From Mycobacterium sp. 1274761.0 (GTDB taxonomy: Bacteria > Actinomycetota > Actinomycetes > Mycobacteriales > Mycobacteriaceae), in NCBI RefSeq assembly GCF_001668615.1, contig NZ_LZMC01000102.1, positions 1 through 64,000 of the forward strand: DNA of 64,000 nucleotides, in the 5' to 3' direction. Shown in pieces: positions 25,944 to 33,134 of this stretch (position 1 is the first letter of the stretch; each line of letters opens with the position of its first letter). The notes under the pieces are model-generated. The model had not been told where the DNA came from and did not search any database. It saw only the letters and a program-made list of their open reading frames with translations. The translations under genes and the position numbers were made by a program.

Positions 25944-27005
25944 TCACCGGTAGAACGGTCCTGGCTTGCCCGCCTCTTCAAGGTGTCCGTACGGGTCGTA
26001 GAGGTTCACCGTGGGATACGGGTTTTTGTCGAAGGCCGGCCGGGAAAGCCCCGCCGCGCGCAGCCCCGCGAGCACCACCAACGGCAATGCGAACGACACC
26101 AGCCCAACAGTCACGGATATCAACAGCTGCCGGGTGAGCGTGATTTTCGGTCGTCCCTGACGCGACGGCAACCACTGGGCGATGCGATTGATCAGCACGA
26201 GATCGCCGTTGCCGTCGCGGACACACATCACCGCCACCATGCCGAAGATCACGGAGTCATAGACCGCCATGATCAGCGGAAAGTGGATGTGGCCGATTTG
26301 AATCACTGGACCGACGGCCTCGGTGTAGAAAAAGATGCCGGCCCGCATCCACGTGAATTGGATGACACCGTTGATCGGGACGGCGATGATCGTCGCACCG
26401 ACGAAGACCCGTAGGAGTCGGTGTGCACCCAGCCAGCTCGTCCGTCGCATCAGCGGATCGAGCAGGCGGTTGTGCAGCTTCAAAAAGCCCAGTCCGTTCA
26501 GTAGGTAATACGCCGCGTAGCCGCCCAAGAAGGCCAGCGCCGGTTCAAGATTCGGTGAGATGTTCACGTATGGCCATGCCAGCGGAAAGTGCAGCATGTG
26601 CGGATCGAAGATCGCGAACGTCGCCCAGTTGGCGAGCGGGTCGAGCGCACCGGTGATGAGGCCGGCGAAGGCGATGATGACGGCCCAGTGCACGCTGCGC
26701 TGTCGCCAGGACAGCCATACCAACACCGCTATCAAGCCGGCGGCCATCGGAATCGAGCTGACGGACACGGCGAGCGGCCAACTATCGAATTCGAGGAACG
26801 GCGGATACGGTCGCGGGCCCGGATTTGGGTGCGTCCGTTTCGGGTCGCCATGCAGCCCTGACTGTATGGTCGCGATCGTCGCGGTCGCAAGCACCAGATA
26901 GGCGATGACGAACAGCGCCCAGCCAATCCGAGCCGGCCATGGCGAAAAACTTCGCCGGGGCCCGGAACCAACCGGCTTGCTCTCGGAGTCAACGGTATTG
27001 GTCAC
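25944..27005 (-). CDS. integral membrane protein, AveC-like (spirocyclase AveC family) candidate
   Basis: This 353-residue polytopic protein has hydrophobic segments at about residues 28-48, 80-98, 107-125, 155-175, 200-220, 240-262 and 300-322. The loops hold NPGPRPYPPFLEFDSWP, GALDPLANWATFAIFDPHMLHFP and NPYPTVNLYDPYGH. These Asp/Pro/Tyr-rich loops resemble mycobacterial proteins annotated as AveC family, named after the avermectin spirocyclase. I make that assignment from memory of the family and hold it loosely. The GTG start follows the P450 stop by one base, so it is co-transcribed with the P450 at 27007. It may modify or transport a lipophilic substrate. Confidence 0.6.
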   Translation of the reverse strand: MTNTVDSESKPVGSGPRRSFSPWPARIGWALFVIAYLVLATATIATIQSGLHGDPKRTHPNPGPRPYPPFLEFDSWPLAVSVSSIPMAAGLIAVLVWLSWRQRSVHWAVIIAFAGLITGALDPLANWATFAIFDPHMLHFPLAWPYVNISPNLEPALAFLGGYAAYYLLNGLGFLKLHNRLLDPLMRRTSWLGAHRLLRVFVGATIIAVPINGVIQFTWMRAGIFFYTEAVGPVIQIGHIHFPLIMAVYDSVIFGMVAVMCVRDGNGDLVLINRIAQWLPSRQGRPKITLTRQLLISVTVGLVSFALPLVVLAGLRAAGLSRPAFDKNPYPTVNLYDPYGHLEEAGKPGPFYR

Positions 27006-27006
27006 G

Positions 27007-28203
27007 TCAGACTCTCACCGGAAGACTGGCCCAACCCCTCACGCTGGTGGTGTGAGCCCGCTTCGCCATGTCGTAATCCACCTCCCAGTCAGGCCATCGG
27101 GTGAGCACCTCCTCGAGAGCGATGCGCGCCTGGACCCGTGCCAGCGCCGCGCCCAGGCAGAAGTGGATGCCGTGCCCGAATGACAGATGCGCGGCTTGCC
27201 GACGGATGTCGAACCGGTCAGCGTCTGCGAACTGACGCTCGTCTCGATTCGCAGACCCGTTGAGTAGCAACATAACCGAGTCTTTCGCAACCGTTTGTCC
27301 GTAGTGTTCGACATCGCGGGCGACCCACCGTGCCTGCACAGGTGACGGTGCTTCGTACCTCAGCACCTCCTCGACTGCCGCCGGGATCAGGCTGAAATCA
27401 GCGGCCAGCGCTCGGCGTTGGTCTGGATGGTCCGACAGCAGTTGCCCGGCGAAGCCGATCAATCGCGTCGTCGTCTCGTTGCCCGCTCCGACGACTGTGC
27501 CGGTGTAAGTCAGCACTTCCCCGCGCGTCAACCGCCTTCGGCTGCCGTCGGGCTCCTCCACCTCGGCGTTGACCAACTCGGTCATCAGGTCGTCGGAGGG
27601 GTGGTCGTAACGCCAGTCGATGAACTCCTCGAGCATCGAGCCCTGCCGAGTCAACAAGTCATCGGCCACCACTGCGAGTCCGGCGTCTTGGAGTTCGAGC
27701 ATTCGGTCGGTGTTCTGCCGGATCGCCACTTGCCTGTCCTCTGGTATGCCGAGGAGATAGCCGATGGTGCGCATCGGCATCCAGGCGCCGAGGTCGGCGA
27801 TGAAGTCGAACCCGTCGGCTGCGCTTAGCGGCTCCAGTGCACGTCGGCAGAACTCCCTGGCCAGCGGTTCGATGGCGGCCATCCGACGCGGGGTGAACAC
27901 CCCCGAGAGCAGTCGCCGATGCAGGTCGTGTATCGGCGGATCCTCGAACAAGATGATCCCTGGAGGCACATCCACACCGTTGAGGATGATGTCGATGGTC
28001 GTGCCCTTACCCGACCGATAGTCCTTCCAGTTCACCAGCTCGCGGGCGACGTCCGAGTGCCTGCTGAGGGCATAGAAGCCGTACTTTTCGTTGTGGTACA
28101 GCGGTGCTTCGTCGCGTAACCGCTTCCACACCGGATAGGGATCGTCGTCGATGTTGAAGTCGAAAGGGTCGTAGTACGGCTCAACCTTCACCCTGTATGT
28201 CAC
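27007..28203 (-). CDS. cytochrome P450
   Basis: This 398-residue P450 has the I-helix GAGNETTTR, the ExxR helix EEVLRY and the heme loop FGHGIHFCLGAALARVQ with Cys349. The open frame extends to 28560, but the upstream 119 residues contain a decayed SDR on the same strand. The GTG at 28203 is preceded by TATTCT exactly 6 nt upstream, a leaderless promoter. That promoter lies within operator copy 28209-28224. It is followed by the AveC-like membrane protein. The substrate is unknown. Confidence 0.9.
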   Translation of the reverse strand: MTYRVKVEPYYDPFDFNIDDDPYPVWKRLRDEAPLYHNEKYGFYALSRHSDVARELVNWKDYRSGKGTTIDIILNGVDVPPGIILFEDPPIHDLHRRLLSGVFTPRRMAAIEPLAREFCRRALEPLSAADGFDFIADLGAWMPMRTIGYLLGIPEDRQVAIRQNTDRMLELQDAGLAVVADDLLTRQGSMLEEFIDWRYDHPSDDLMTELVNAEVEEPDGSRRRLTRGEVLTYTGTVVGAGNETTTRLIGFAGQLLSDHPDQRRALAADFSLIPAAVEEVLRYEAPSPVQARWVARDVEHYGQTVAKDSVMLLLNGSANRDERQFADADRFDIRRQAAHLSFGHGIHFCLGAALARVQARIALEEVLTRWPDWEVDYDMAKRAHTTSVRGWASLPVRV

Positions 28204-28208
28204 CCAAC

Positions 28209-28224
28209 GAGAATAAGCGTTACC
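28209..28224. promoter_or_regulatory. palindromic operator, copy 6
   Basis: GAGAATAAGCGTTACC matches the regulon palindrome GAGAAY-N4-RTTMTC with one mismatch. On the minus strand it contains the TATTCT -10 box of the P450 at 28203, so binding would block initiation. Confidence 0.55.
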
Positions 28225-28288
28225 GGCTGTTTCCTGAACTGTTTTCCTGCTCTCGGCGGGACACGCGCTGTTGCCATTGATCCAGCGC

Positions 28289-28452
28289 CTACCCCTCGTA
28301 CGACTGGCGAACCTCGGCGGCGCGAGCCGCGTCGATCTCCAGGACGACGGACTTTTGCCCCCGCAGTCGACGAACACGGCCACAGTCGCCCTGCCTACGC
28401 CGGCACCGCCGGCGGTCACCAACACCACCTGGCCCCGAAAAGTCGATGACGT
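28289..28452 (-). pseudogene. truncated, frameshifted SDR N-terminus
   Basis: The minus strand encodes FRGQVVLVTAGGAGVGRA, the first strand and glycine loop of a classical SDR, followed by TVAVFVDCG. The frame then shifts at a G-rich/A-rich run (about 28350-28358) into SVVLEIDAARAAEVRQSYEG and a stop. Together they give the first 50 residues of an SDR (strand 1, helix, strand 2 with an acidic NAD-selecting residue); the other 200 are absent. It lies in the 321-bp stretch 28204-28524, which otherwise holds only the two operators and promoters. It faces an operator at 28464, suggesting it was once a regulon gene. Confidence 0.7.
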
Positions 28453-28463
28453 CACCTCCCAGA

Positions 28464-28479
28464 GAGAACACGAATTCTC
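28464..28479. promoter_or_regulatory. palindromic operator, copy 7
   Basis: GAGAACACGAATTCTC is a perfect GAGAA-N6-TTCTC palindrome (core GAGAAC-ACGA-ATTCTC). A further GAGAAT half-site follows at 28486-28491. It lies between the SDR relic (minus) and the plus-strand operon starting at 28525. Confidence 0.65.
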
Positions 28480-28524
28480 ACATGCGAGAATGTCATAGTC
28501 ATGCAGCCGGACGAAGGAGCTGAT

Positions 28525-29154
28525 GTGGCCCAGAGCTTCGTCTTCGCCGTGGAATTCCATATCCCCGAATCACACCGCATCGGCCCGGTGCTCGCGCGAC
28601 ACGAGAAAAGCCTCCGCGACCTCGGCGCGAGGTACGCATTCGTGTACGAATCGATTGCCGAGCCGGGAAAGGTTCTGGTCGTCATCGGACTGCGTTCCGA
28701 GCAGCCGTTGCTCGACCTGCTGCGCTCGCGATACTTCTTCGAATGGTTCGACGCCGTCGGTGTCCAGGACCTGCCGGTGGTGTTCGCGGGTCAGACCGTC
28801 GAGCGGTTCGATATCGGCGAACCTCCCGCTCCTGGCAGCGAAATCGTGGTCTCAGCGGTCACTCGCGTCGACAATGTCGAGGACTTCATGGCCCGTGTGC
28901 GTGAGTCGCTCGATGAATTCGCCGGCGCTGACATCCGGCGAACTCTGGTCTGCCGCGCCTTCGACACTCCGCACGAGGTGCTGTTTCTCCAGCAGCTGGC
29001 AAACGAGAAGACCGCGCTGCAATGGGCTTCGAACTCGCGCATCGCGTCGAACTGGCTTGCGGCCGCGGGGGTTGGCGCTTATCCGCCGGTTTTCGTCGGC
29101 CGCTTCGTGTATGCCATGCGGTTGGCAGAGACGAGCGGAACGGATCTGCACTGA
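28525..29154 (+). CDS. hypothetical protein with two tandem dimeric alpha/beta-barrel-like repeats
   Basis: The protein has about 209 residues. The GTG at 28525 is preceded by GAAGGAG 5 nt upstream and is preferred to the ATG at 28501. It shows an internal duplication. Residues 3-95 (VFAVEFHIPE, GKVLVVIGLRSEQPLLDLL, FFEWFDAVGVQDLPVVFAG) align with residues 105-200 (IVVSAVTRVD, HEVLFLQQLANEKTALQWA, ASNWLAAAGVGAYPPVFVG). Each unit resembles an antibiotic-monooxygenase-like ferredoxin fold. I do not recognise a characterised family. It overlaps the next gene by one base and leads an operon with a [2Fe-2S] protein and an SDR. Confidence 0.72.
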   Translation: MAQSFVFAVEFHIPESHRIGPVLARHEKSLRDLGARYAFVYESIAEPGKVLVVIGLRSEQPLLDLLRSRYFFEWFDAVGVQDLPVVFAGQTVERFDIGEPPAPGSEIVVSAVTRVDNVEDFMARVRESLDEFAGADIRRTLVCRAFDTPHEVLFLQQLANEKTALQWASNSRIASNWLAAAGVGAYPPVFVGRFVYAMRLAETSGTDLH

Positions 29155-29327
29155 TGTACGTCTGCCTGTGCATCGGTGTGACGATTGAAACCGTCTCGTC
29201 GGCCGTCGCAGCCGGGGCCCGGACGTGTCGCCAGGTGTCCAATGTGTGCGGTGCGGGGTCGGAGTGCGGCAGGTGCCGTCGCTCGATCCGGTCCATCATC
29301 GATGCTCACTCGGTAAAGGAGCGCTGA
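29154..29327 (+). CDS. Bfd-like (2Fe-2S)-binding protein
   Basis: This 57-residue protein starts with ATG inside the previous stop (TGATG). It carries the bacterioferritin-associated ferredoxin pattern: CLC near the N-terminus (Cys4 and Cys6), then CGAGSECGRC, which fits C-x-C...C-x(n)-C ligation of one [2Fe-2S] cluster in a helix-turn-helix fold. Classical Bfd releases iron from bacterioferritin, but no bacterioferritin gene is nearby. The setting among P450 and SDR genes raises the possibility of an electron-transfer or assembly role in the catabolic pathway; that is inference. Confidence 0.82.
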   Translation: MYVCLCIGVTIETVSSAVAAGARTCRQVSNVCGAGSECGRCRRSIRSIIDAHSVKER

Positions 29328-29333
29328 AGAACC

Positions 29334-30137
29334 ATGGATCTCGGCTATTCAGGTGCCACTGCCGTTGTCACCGGCGGCAGTAAGGGCATGGGACTGGCGA
29401 TCGCGGAGACGCTCGGTTCCGAGGGGGCGTCGGTGGCGATCATGGCTCGCGACAGGAGCGGCTTGGAAGCAGCGGCGACGCGTATCCGTAAGGCCGGTGC
29501 GCCTGAGGTGCTGGCCCTGAGCGTCGACATGGCCGACGCCGACTCGATCGCTGAAGGCTATGCGTCGGTGCAACAGGCATGGGGCACGCTCAACTCGCTG
29601 GTGCACACCATCGGACCCGCAGCAGGCTCGTTCGAAGAACTCGACGACGATGACTGGCACGCGGCGTTCGATCTGGGCACCATGTCGGCAGTCTGCTCGG
29701 TGCGCGCTGCTCTGCCGATGCTTCGCGCAGCCGAGTGGGCACGCATCGTCACCTTGTCGGCGCACTCGATCCAACGCCAGAGCCCGCGGCTCGTCGCCTA
29801 TACGGCGACCAAGGCGGCACTATCGAGCTTCACGAAGAATCTGTCGAAGAGCCTTGGACCCGACGGGATCCTGGTGAATTGTGTGTGTCCGGGCACGATC
29901 GTGACAGCAAGTTTCACGGAGATCCTGAAAGACATCCTCGCCGCGGACGGATTGGACTCGGCCGACACGCACGACGTGATGACGTGGGTGGAGAAGACGT
30001 ACGGTCATCCCTGCGATCTGGGCCGAGCAGGCTTGCCTGAGGAGATCGCTTCGGCCGCCGCGTATCTCGCCTCGCGACGCAACGGTTACGTCACCGGCGC
30101 CACGGTCAACGTCGACGGCGGATCAGACTTCATCTGA
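29334..30137 (+). CDS. short-chain dehydrogenase/reductase (SDR)
   Basis: This 267-residue SDR has the TGGSKGMGLA cofactor loop, MARDRSGLEA (basic residue favouring NADP), HTIGPAAGS in place of NNAG, TLSAHSIQ and YTATKAAL catalytic residues, and the closing VDGGSDF. It is the third gene of the 28525 operon and begins 6 nt after the Bfd-like gene. It is convergent with the next SDR, with a 9-bp gap. The substrate is not predictable. Confidence 0.9.
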   Translation: MDLGYSGATAVVTGGSKGMGLAIAETLGSEGASVAIMARDRSGLEAAATRIRKAGAPEVLALSVDMADADSIAEGYASVQQAWGTLNSLVHTIGPAAGSFEELDDDDWHAAFDLGTMSAVCSVRAALPMLRAAEWARIVTLSAHSIQRQSPRLVAYTATKAALSSFTKNLSKSLGPDGILVNCVCPGTIVTASFTEILKDILAADGLDSADTHDVMTWVEKTYGHPCDLGRAGLPEEIASAAAYLASRRNGYVTGATVNVDGGSDFI

Positions 30138-30146
30138 CCGAAGCGA

Positions 30147-30989
30147 TCATCCCTTCTTGGCCATCTGGTCGGCCGCGGTGTCAGTCCATTGCGCTTTGTG
30201 GCGACCCATCGTCATCGCACCGTTCCACCCGCCGTCTGTCCACAGAACGGTACCGCCCACATAGCTCAGCCTCGGGCTGCCAAGGCACACCAGCGGCCAC
30301 GCCTGTTCCTCGGCCGTCGAATACCGCCCGACCGGACCGATCGCGTCGTCGACGGTTTCCTTACCCATCAACTCCTGGAATGCCGGCATCATGGCGGTTT
30401 CCGTAGGCCCGGGGTTGATGCAGTTGATCCGGATACCCTTTCTGCCGAGCTCCGGATACCACCACCCGACCCAGGCATCGATGATGTATTTCGAGTACGC
30501 GTATCCGCTCCAGGACCACTTCTTTTCATTCGCGGTCAACCACTCGACGGCGGCGTCGAATCCCTCGGTTTCGAGAAGGCCGGTGATCGTTGTGATGTGG
30601 TCCTGCCATCCGATAGCAGCTGACGAGGAGATCACGCTGATGGCGGAACCCTCGGACATCTTCGGAACCAACTGCTCCGCGAGGTGCCGTGCGCCAACGA
30701 AATTGACCAAAATCGTGTCCCATTCGCTGAACGGTGGGCCCGGCAGGCCGGCACAACTGAACAGGCCGTCGACGGGGCCGCCTATCGACGCCGCGACCTC
30801 TTCGATGTTCGCGCGGTCGCGCAGGTCTATCTTGAGTGCACGAGCGACGGGGACCGCGGTGTCCTTGATGTCCAACGCCGTCACGTCGGCTCCGAGGTCG
30901 ACCAGGATCCGTGCCGTCGCTTCCCCCATGCCGGAGGCCGCACCCGTGACGACGACTGCCTTGCCAACGTAGCCCAGCACATCGTTCAT
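30147..30989 (-). CDS. SDR of the coniferyl-alcohol / 3-alpha-hydroxysteroid dehydrogenase type
   Basis: This 280-residue SDR has TGAASGMGEA, the short strand DIKDTAVPV, FSCAGLPG, a long substrate loop rich in Trp, and YAYSKYII as the catalytic pair. The C-terminus has NPGPTETAMMP and DGGWNGAM. The 3-alpha-HSD/coniferyl-alcohol dehydrogenase subgroup shares the shortened middle region and NPG-P-x-T-x-M pattern. AAGGAG lies 6 nt before the ATG. It is divergent from the DapB-like gene at 31094, with operator copy 8 between. Confidence 0.85.
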   Translation of the reverse strand: MNDVLGYVGKAVVVTGAASGMGEATARILVDLGADVTALDIKDTAVPVARALKIDLRDRANIEEVAASIGGPVDGLFSCAGLPGPPFSEWDTILVNFVGARHLAEQLVPKMSEGSAISVISSSAAIGWQDHITTITGLLETEGFDAAVEWLTANEKKWSWSGYAYSKYIIDAWVGWWYPELGRKGIRINCINPGPTETAMMPAFQELMGKETVDDAIGPVGRYSTAEEQAWPLVCLGSPRLSYVGGTVLWTDGGWNGAMTMGRHKAQWTDTAADQMAKKG

Positions 30990-31030
30990 GGCCGCTCCTT
31001 CACATAGCGAGAATTTGATTCACACATTAT

Positions 31031-31046
31031 GAGAACAAACGTTATC
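31031..31046. promoter_or_regulatory. palindromic operator, copy 8
   Basis: GAGAACAAACGTTATC matches the copy at 993 (read on the other strand) at 15 of 16 positions. It lies between divergent genes starting at 30989 and 31094. A weaker GAGAAT...ATTCAC pair lies at 31009-31023. Confidence 0.62.
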
Positions 31047-31093
31047 ACCGGCGATACCTTGATAGATCGATGTCATGGAAGGGAGCCGACGCT

Positions 31094-32179
31094 TTGACCC
31101 TCAGCACGCAGCCGCTGCGAGTCATCCAATGGGCCACCGGCGCGGTGGGCACCGAGATGATCACCACGATCCTCGATCATCGGCCGGACATCGAGTTGGT
31201 GGGCGCGCGAGTGTATGCGGACGCCAAGGACGGCGTTGACATCGGGACCCTTGTCGGCAGGACGCCCATCGGCGTGACCGCGACGACCGACGTCGCGCAG
31301 ATCCTCGCACTCGAGGCCGATCTGGTGCTCTATGCGCCGTCGTTCACCGACCTCGACGACGTCTGCGCGCTTCTGGCGAGCGGCAAGAACGTCGCGACCC
31401 CGTCCTTCCTGTTCCACCCGCGGCGGATCCCCGAAGCCGAGCGCGACAAGTTGATGGCAGCCTGTGTCGAAGGCGGCAGCACAATCCACGGCAGCGGGCT
31501 CAACCCGGGAAATCTCTCCGGTGTGCTGCCATTGGCCCTCTCCGGTATGAGCCGCACGATCGATCGCCTGACCCTGCAGGAACGAGCAGACTGGACGCTG
31601 TGGGAAAGCACCGAGATCACCTTCGACGGCATGTGGTTCGGTCGTCCGCCCGATGAGGTGACGCCGACCGCCAACACCTACCTCGGATTCTTGACGAAGC
31701 TCTTCGTCGAGCAGACGTGGTTCATCTCCGACACGTTGAACGCGGACATCGACGGCGTCTCGGTATCCCTCGAGACCGTGCCGGCCAGCCGGGATTTCGA
31801 CATCTTCGGCCACCCGGTGAAGAAAGGCACGACGGCGGGACAGCGGTGGAACTTCGTGGGTCATCGCGGTGGTGAAACGCTCATCGAGTTCGAAACCCTC
31901 TGGACGGTCGGCGGCGAATACCCCAGGCACTGGCCGAAACCTCTGGACGGTTGGACACTGACCATCGAGGGCGACCCGTCGATGCGCACTCATTTCTTCC
32001 CCCTCGCCAGTTTCGAACGCGAGGCGTCGATCGAGGAGCACGTCCGAGCCGGCCTGGTGACCGTCGCTCTGCAGGTGGTCAATTCCATCCCTGCCGTCTG
32101 TGCGGCGCCCCCCGGCTTCGCAACCATGGCGGATCTTCCGCTCATTCGCAGCTACACAGGCTTCGGCAACGGTCGTTGA
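31094..32179 (+). CDS. DapB-like NAD(P)-dependent dehydrogenase, paralogue 2
   Basis: The protein has about 361 residues. A TTG at 31094 has GGAAGGGAG 8 nt upstream and is preferred to an ATG at 31070 that lacks a site. The N-terminal Rossmann domain reads RVIQWATGAVGTEM with IELVGARVYADAKDGVDIG and ASGKNVATPS. The C-terminal domain has KKGTTAGQRWNFVG and VVNSIPAVCAAPPGF. It is one of four paralogues in the window. The QWATGAVG loop and the conserved SGKNV(A/V)T strand define the group. Its reaction is unknown. It faces operator copy 8 and converges with the SDR at 32199. Confidence 0.82.
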   Translation: MTLSTQPLRVIQWATGAVGTEMITTILDHRPDIELVGARVYADAKDGVDIGTLVGRTPIGVTATTDVAQILALEADLVLYAPSFTDLDDVCALLASGKNVATPSFLFHPRRIPEAERDKLMAACVEGGSTIHGSGLNPGNLSGVLPLALSGMSRTIDRLTLQERADWTLWESTEITFDGMWFGRPPDEVTPTANTYLGFLTKLFVEQTWFISDTLNADIDGVSVSLETVPASRDFDIFGHPVKKGTTAGQRWNFVGHRGGETLIEFETLWTVGGEYPRHWPKPLDGWTLTIEGDPSMRTHFFPLASFEREASIEEHVRAGLVTVALQVVNSIPAVCAAPPGFATMADLPLIRSYTGFGNGR

Positions 32180-32198
32180 CTGCACGAGCGGGACAACG

Positions 32199-33125
32199 TC
32201 ACCGATCCGGCGCCATGACGTAGGCCATCTCGTCGTAGAGCGTGCGCGGTACGAGAACATCTGTGGTGTCGACGATCTCGGACAGGTGCTCGTCAATATC
32301 CTCTGCGGTCAGACGGCCTTCTGGAGCGGTCCAGCCGCGAGTGACGCCGATCTGCAGTGCTGCCACGTGGCCGAGAAAAGCGCTGAGGACGGTGCGCGTT
32401 GTCGTGCACGCCTCGCTGGCGAGGTAAGCGACCACCGGCGCAACTTGATCCTGTCGCAAGGTGTCCAAGAATGCGCTGCCGTCCGGATCTCCGGCTCCCG
32501 CACCCGTCACGCCGTCGGCCATGCGTGTGCGAGCCATCGGCATGATTGCGTTGGCGGCGATGCCGCAGTCGGCGCCCTCGAGCGAAACGATGTTCATCAG
32601 ACCGAGCATGCCGGTCTTCGCCGTCGCGTAGCCGAGCATGCCGTGCTGACCGAAAACTCCTGCCGAGGAAGACACCAACACCACGCGGCCGTAGCCGGCC
32701 CGCTTCATCACGGCGAATCCAGGCCGGACCACGTGGAAGGCCGACAAGAGGTGGTGCCGAAGCAGCGATTGGAAGCGATCTGTCGGCCACTCCCCGACGG
32801 GGGCGTTGAAGACGTTGCCCGCATTGGCGATGATGGCGTCGAGTCTGCCGTACTCACCCATGGCACCCTCGACGGCTGTCTGACCGCCCTTCTCGGTGCT
32901 GAGGTCCTCTGTGCACGCGACGGCCCGGCCTCCCTCTGCGACGATGGCCGCTGCGACATTTCGTGCCGGCGCCGGGTCGTGGCCATTGCCGTCGAGATCG
33001 GCACCGTTGTCGGCCACCATCACTGCGGCGCCACGGCGTGCGACTTCGCGGGCGTACGCCGCGCCCAGCCCGCGACCCCCACCAGTGACGAGAACGACTC
33101 GATCCGTGAAGGACACTGTACTCAT
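32199..33125 (-). CDS. SDR resembling the dehydrogenase domain of peroxisomal MFE-2
   Basis: This 308-residue SDR has TGGGRGLGAAYAREVARRGAAVMVADNG, the long insert after strand 2 (GNGHDPAPARNVAAAIVAEGG) and GYATAKTG. It has an extended C-terminus with SAFLGHVAALQIGVTRGW. This arrangement is typical of 3-hydroxyacyl-CoA dehydrogenases of the 17-beta-HSD4/MFE-2 type. Such an enzyme would follow the MaoC hydratases in a beta-oxidation sequence. It is the third gene of an operon P450 (34210) - DapB-like (33135) - SDR with gaps of 10 and 9 bp. GGGAG precedes the ATG. Confidence 0.88.
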   Translation of the reverse strand: MSTVSFTDRVVLVTGGGRGLGAAYAREVARRGAAVMVADNGADLDGNGHDPAPARNVAAAIVAEGGRAVACTEDLSTEKGGQTAVEGAMGEYGRLDAIIANAGNVFNAPVGEWPTDRFQSLLRHHLLSAFHVVRPGFAVMKRAGYGRVVLVSSSAGVFGQHGMLGYATAKTGMLGLMNIVSLEGADCGIAANAIMPMARTRMADGVTGAGAGDPDGSAFLDTLRQDQVAPVVAYLASEACTTTRTVLSAFLGHVAALQIGVTRGWTAPEGRLTAEDIDEHLSEIVDTTDVLVPRTLYDEMAYVMAPDR

Positions 33126-33134
33126 TCGAGCTCC

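Noticed and set aside
28204..28560. 119-residue N-terminal extension of the 27007 P450
   Set aside because: The extension is a decayed SDR plus intergenic sequence. The leaderless GTG at 28203 gives normal P450 length.
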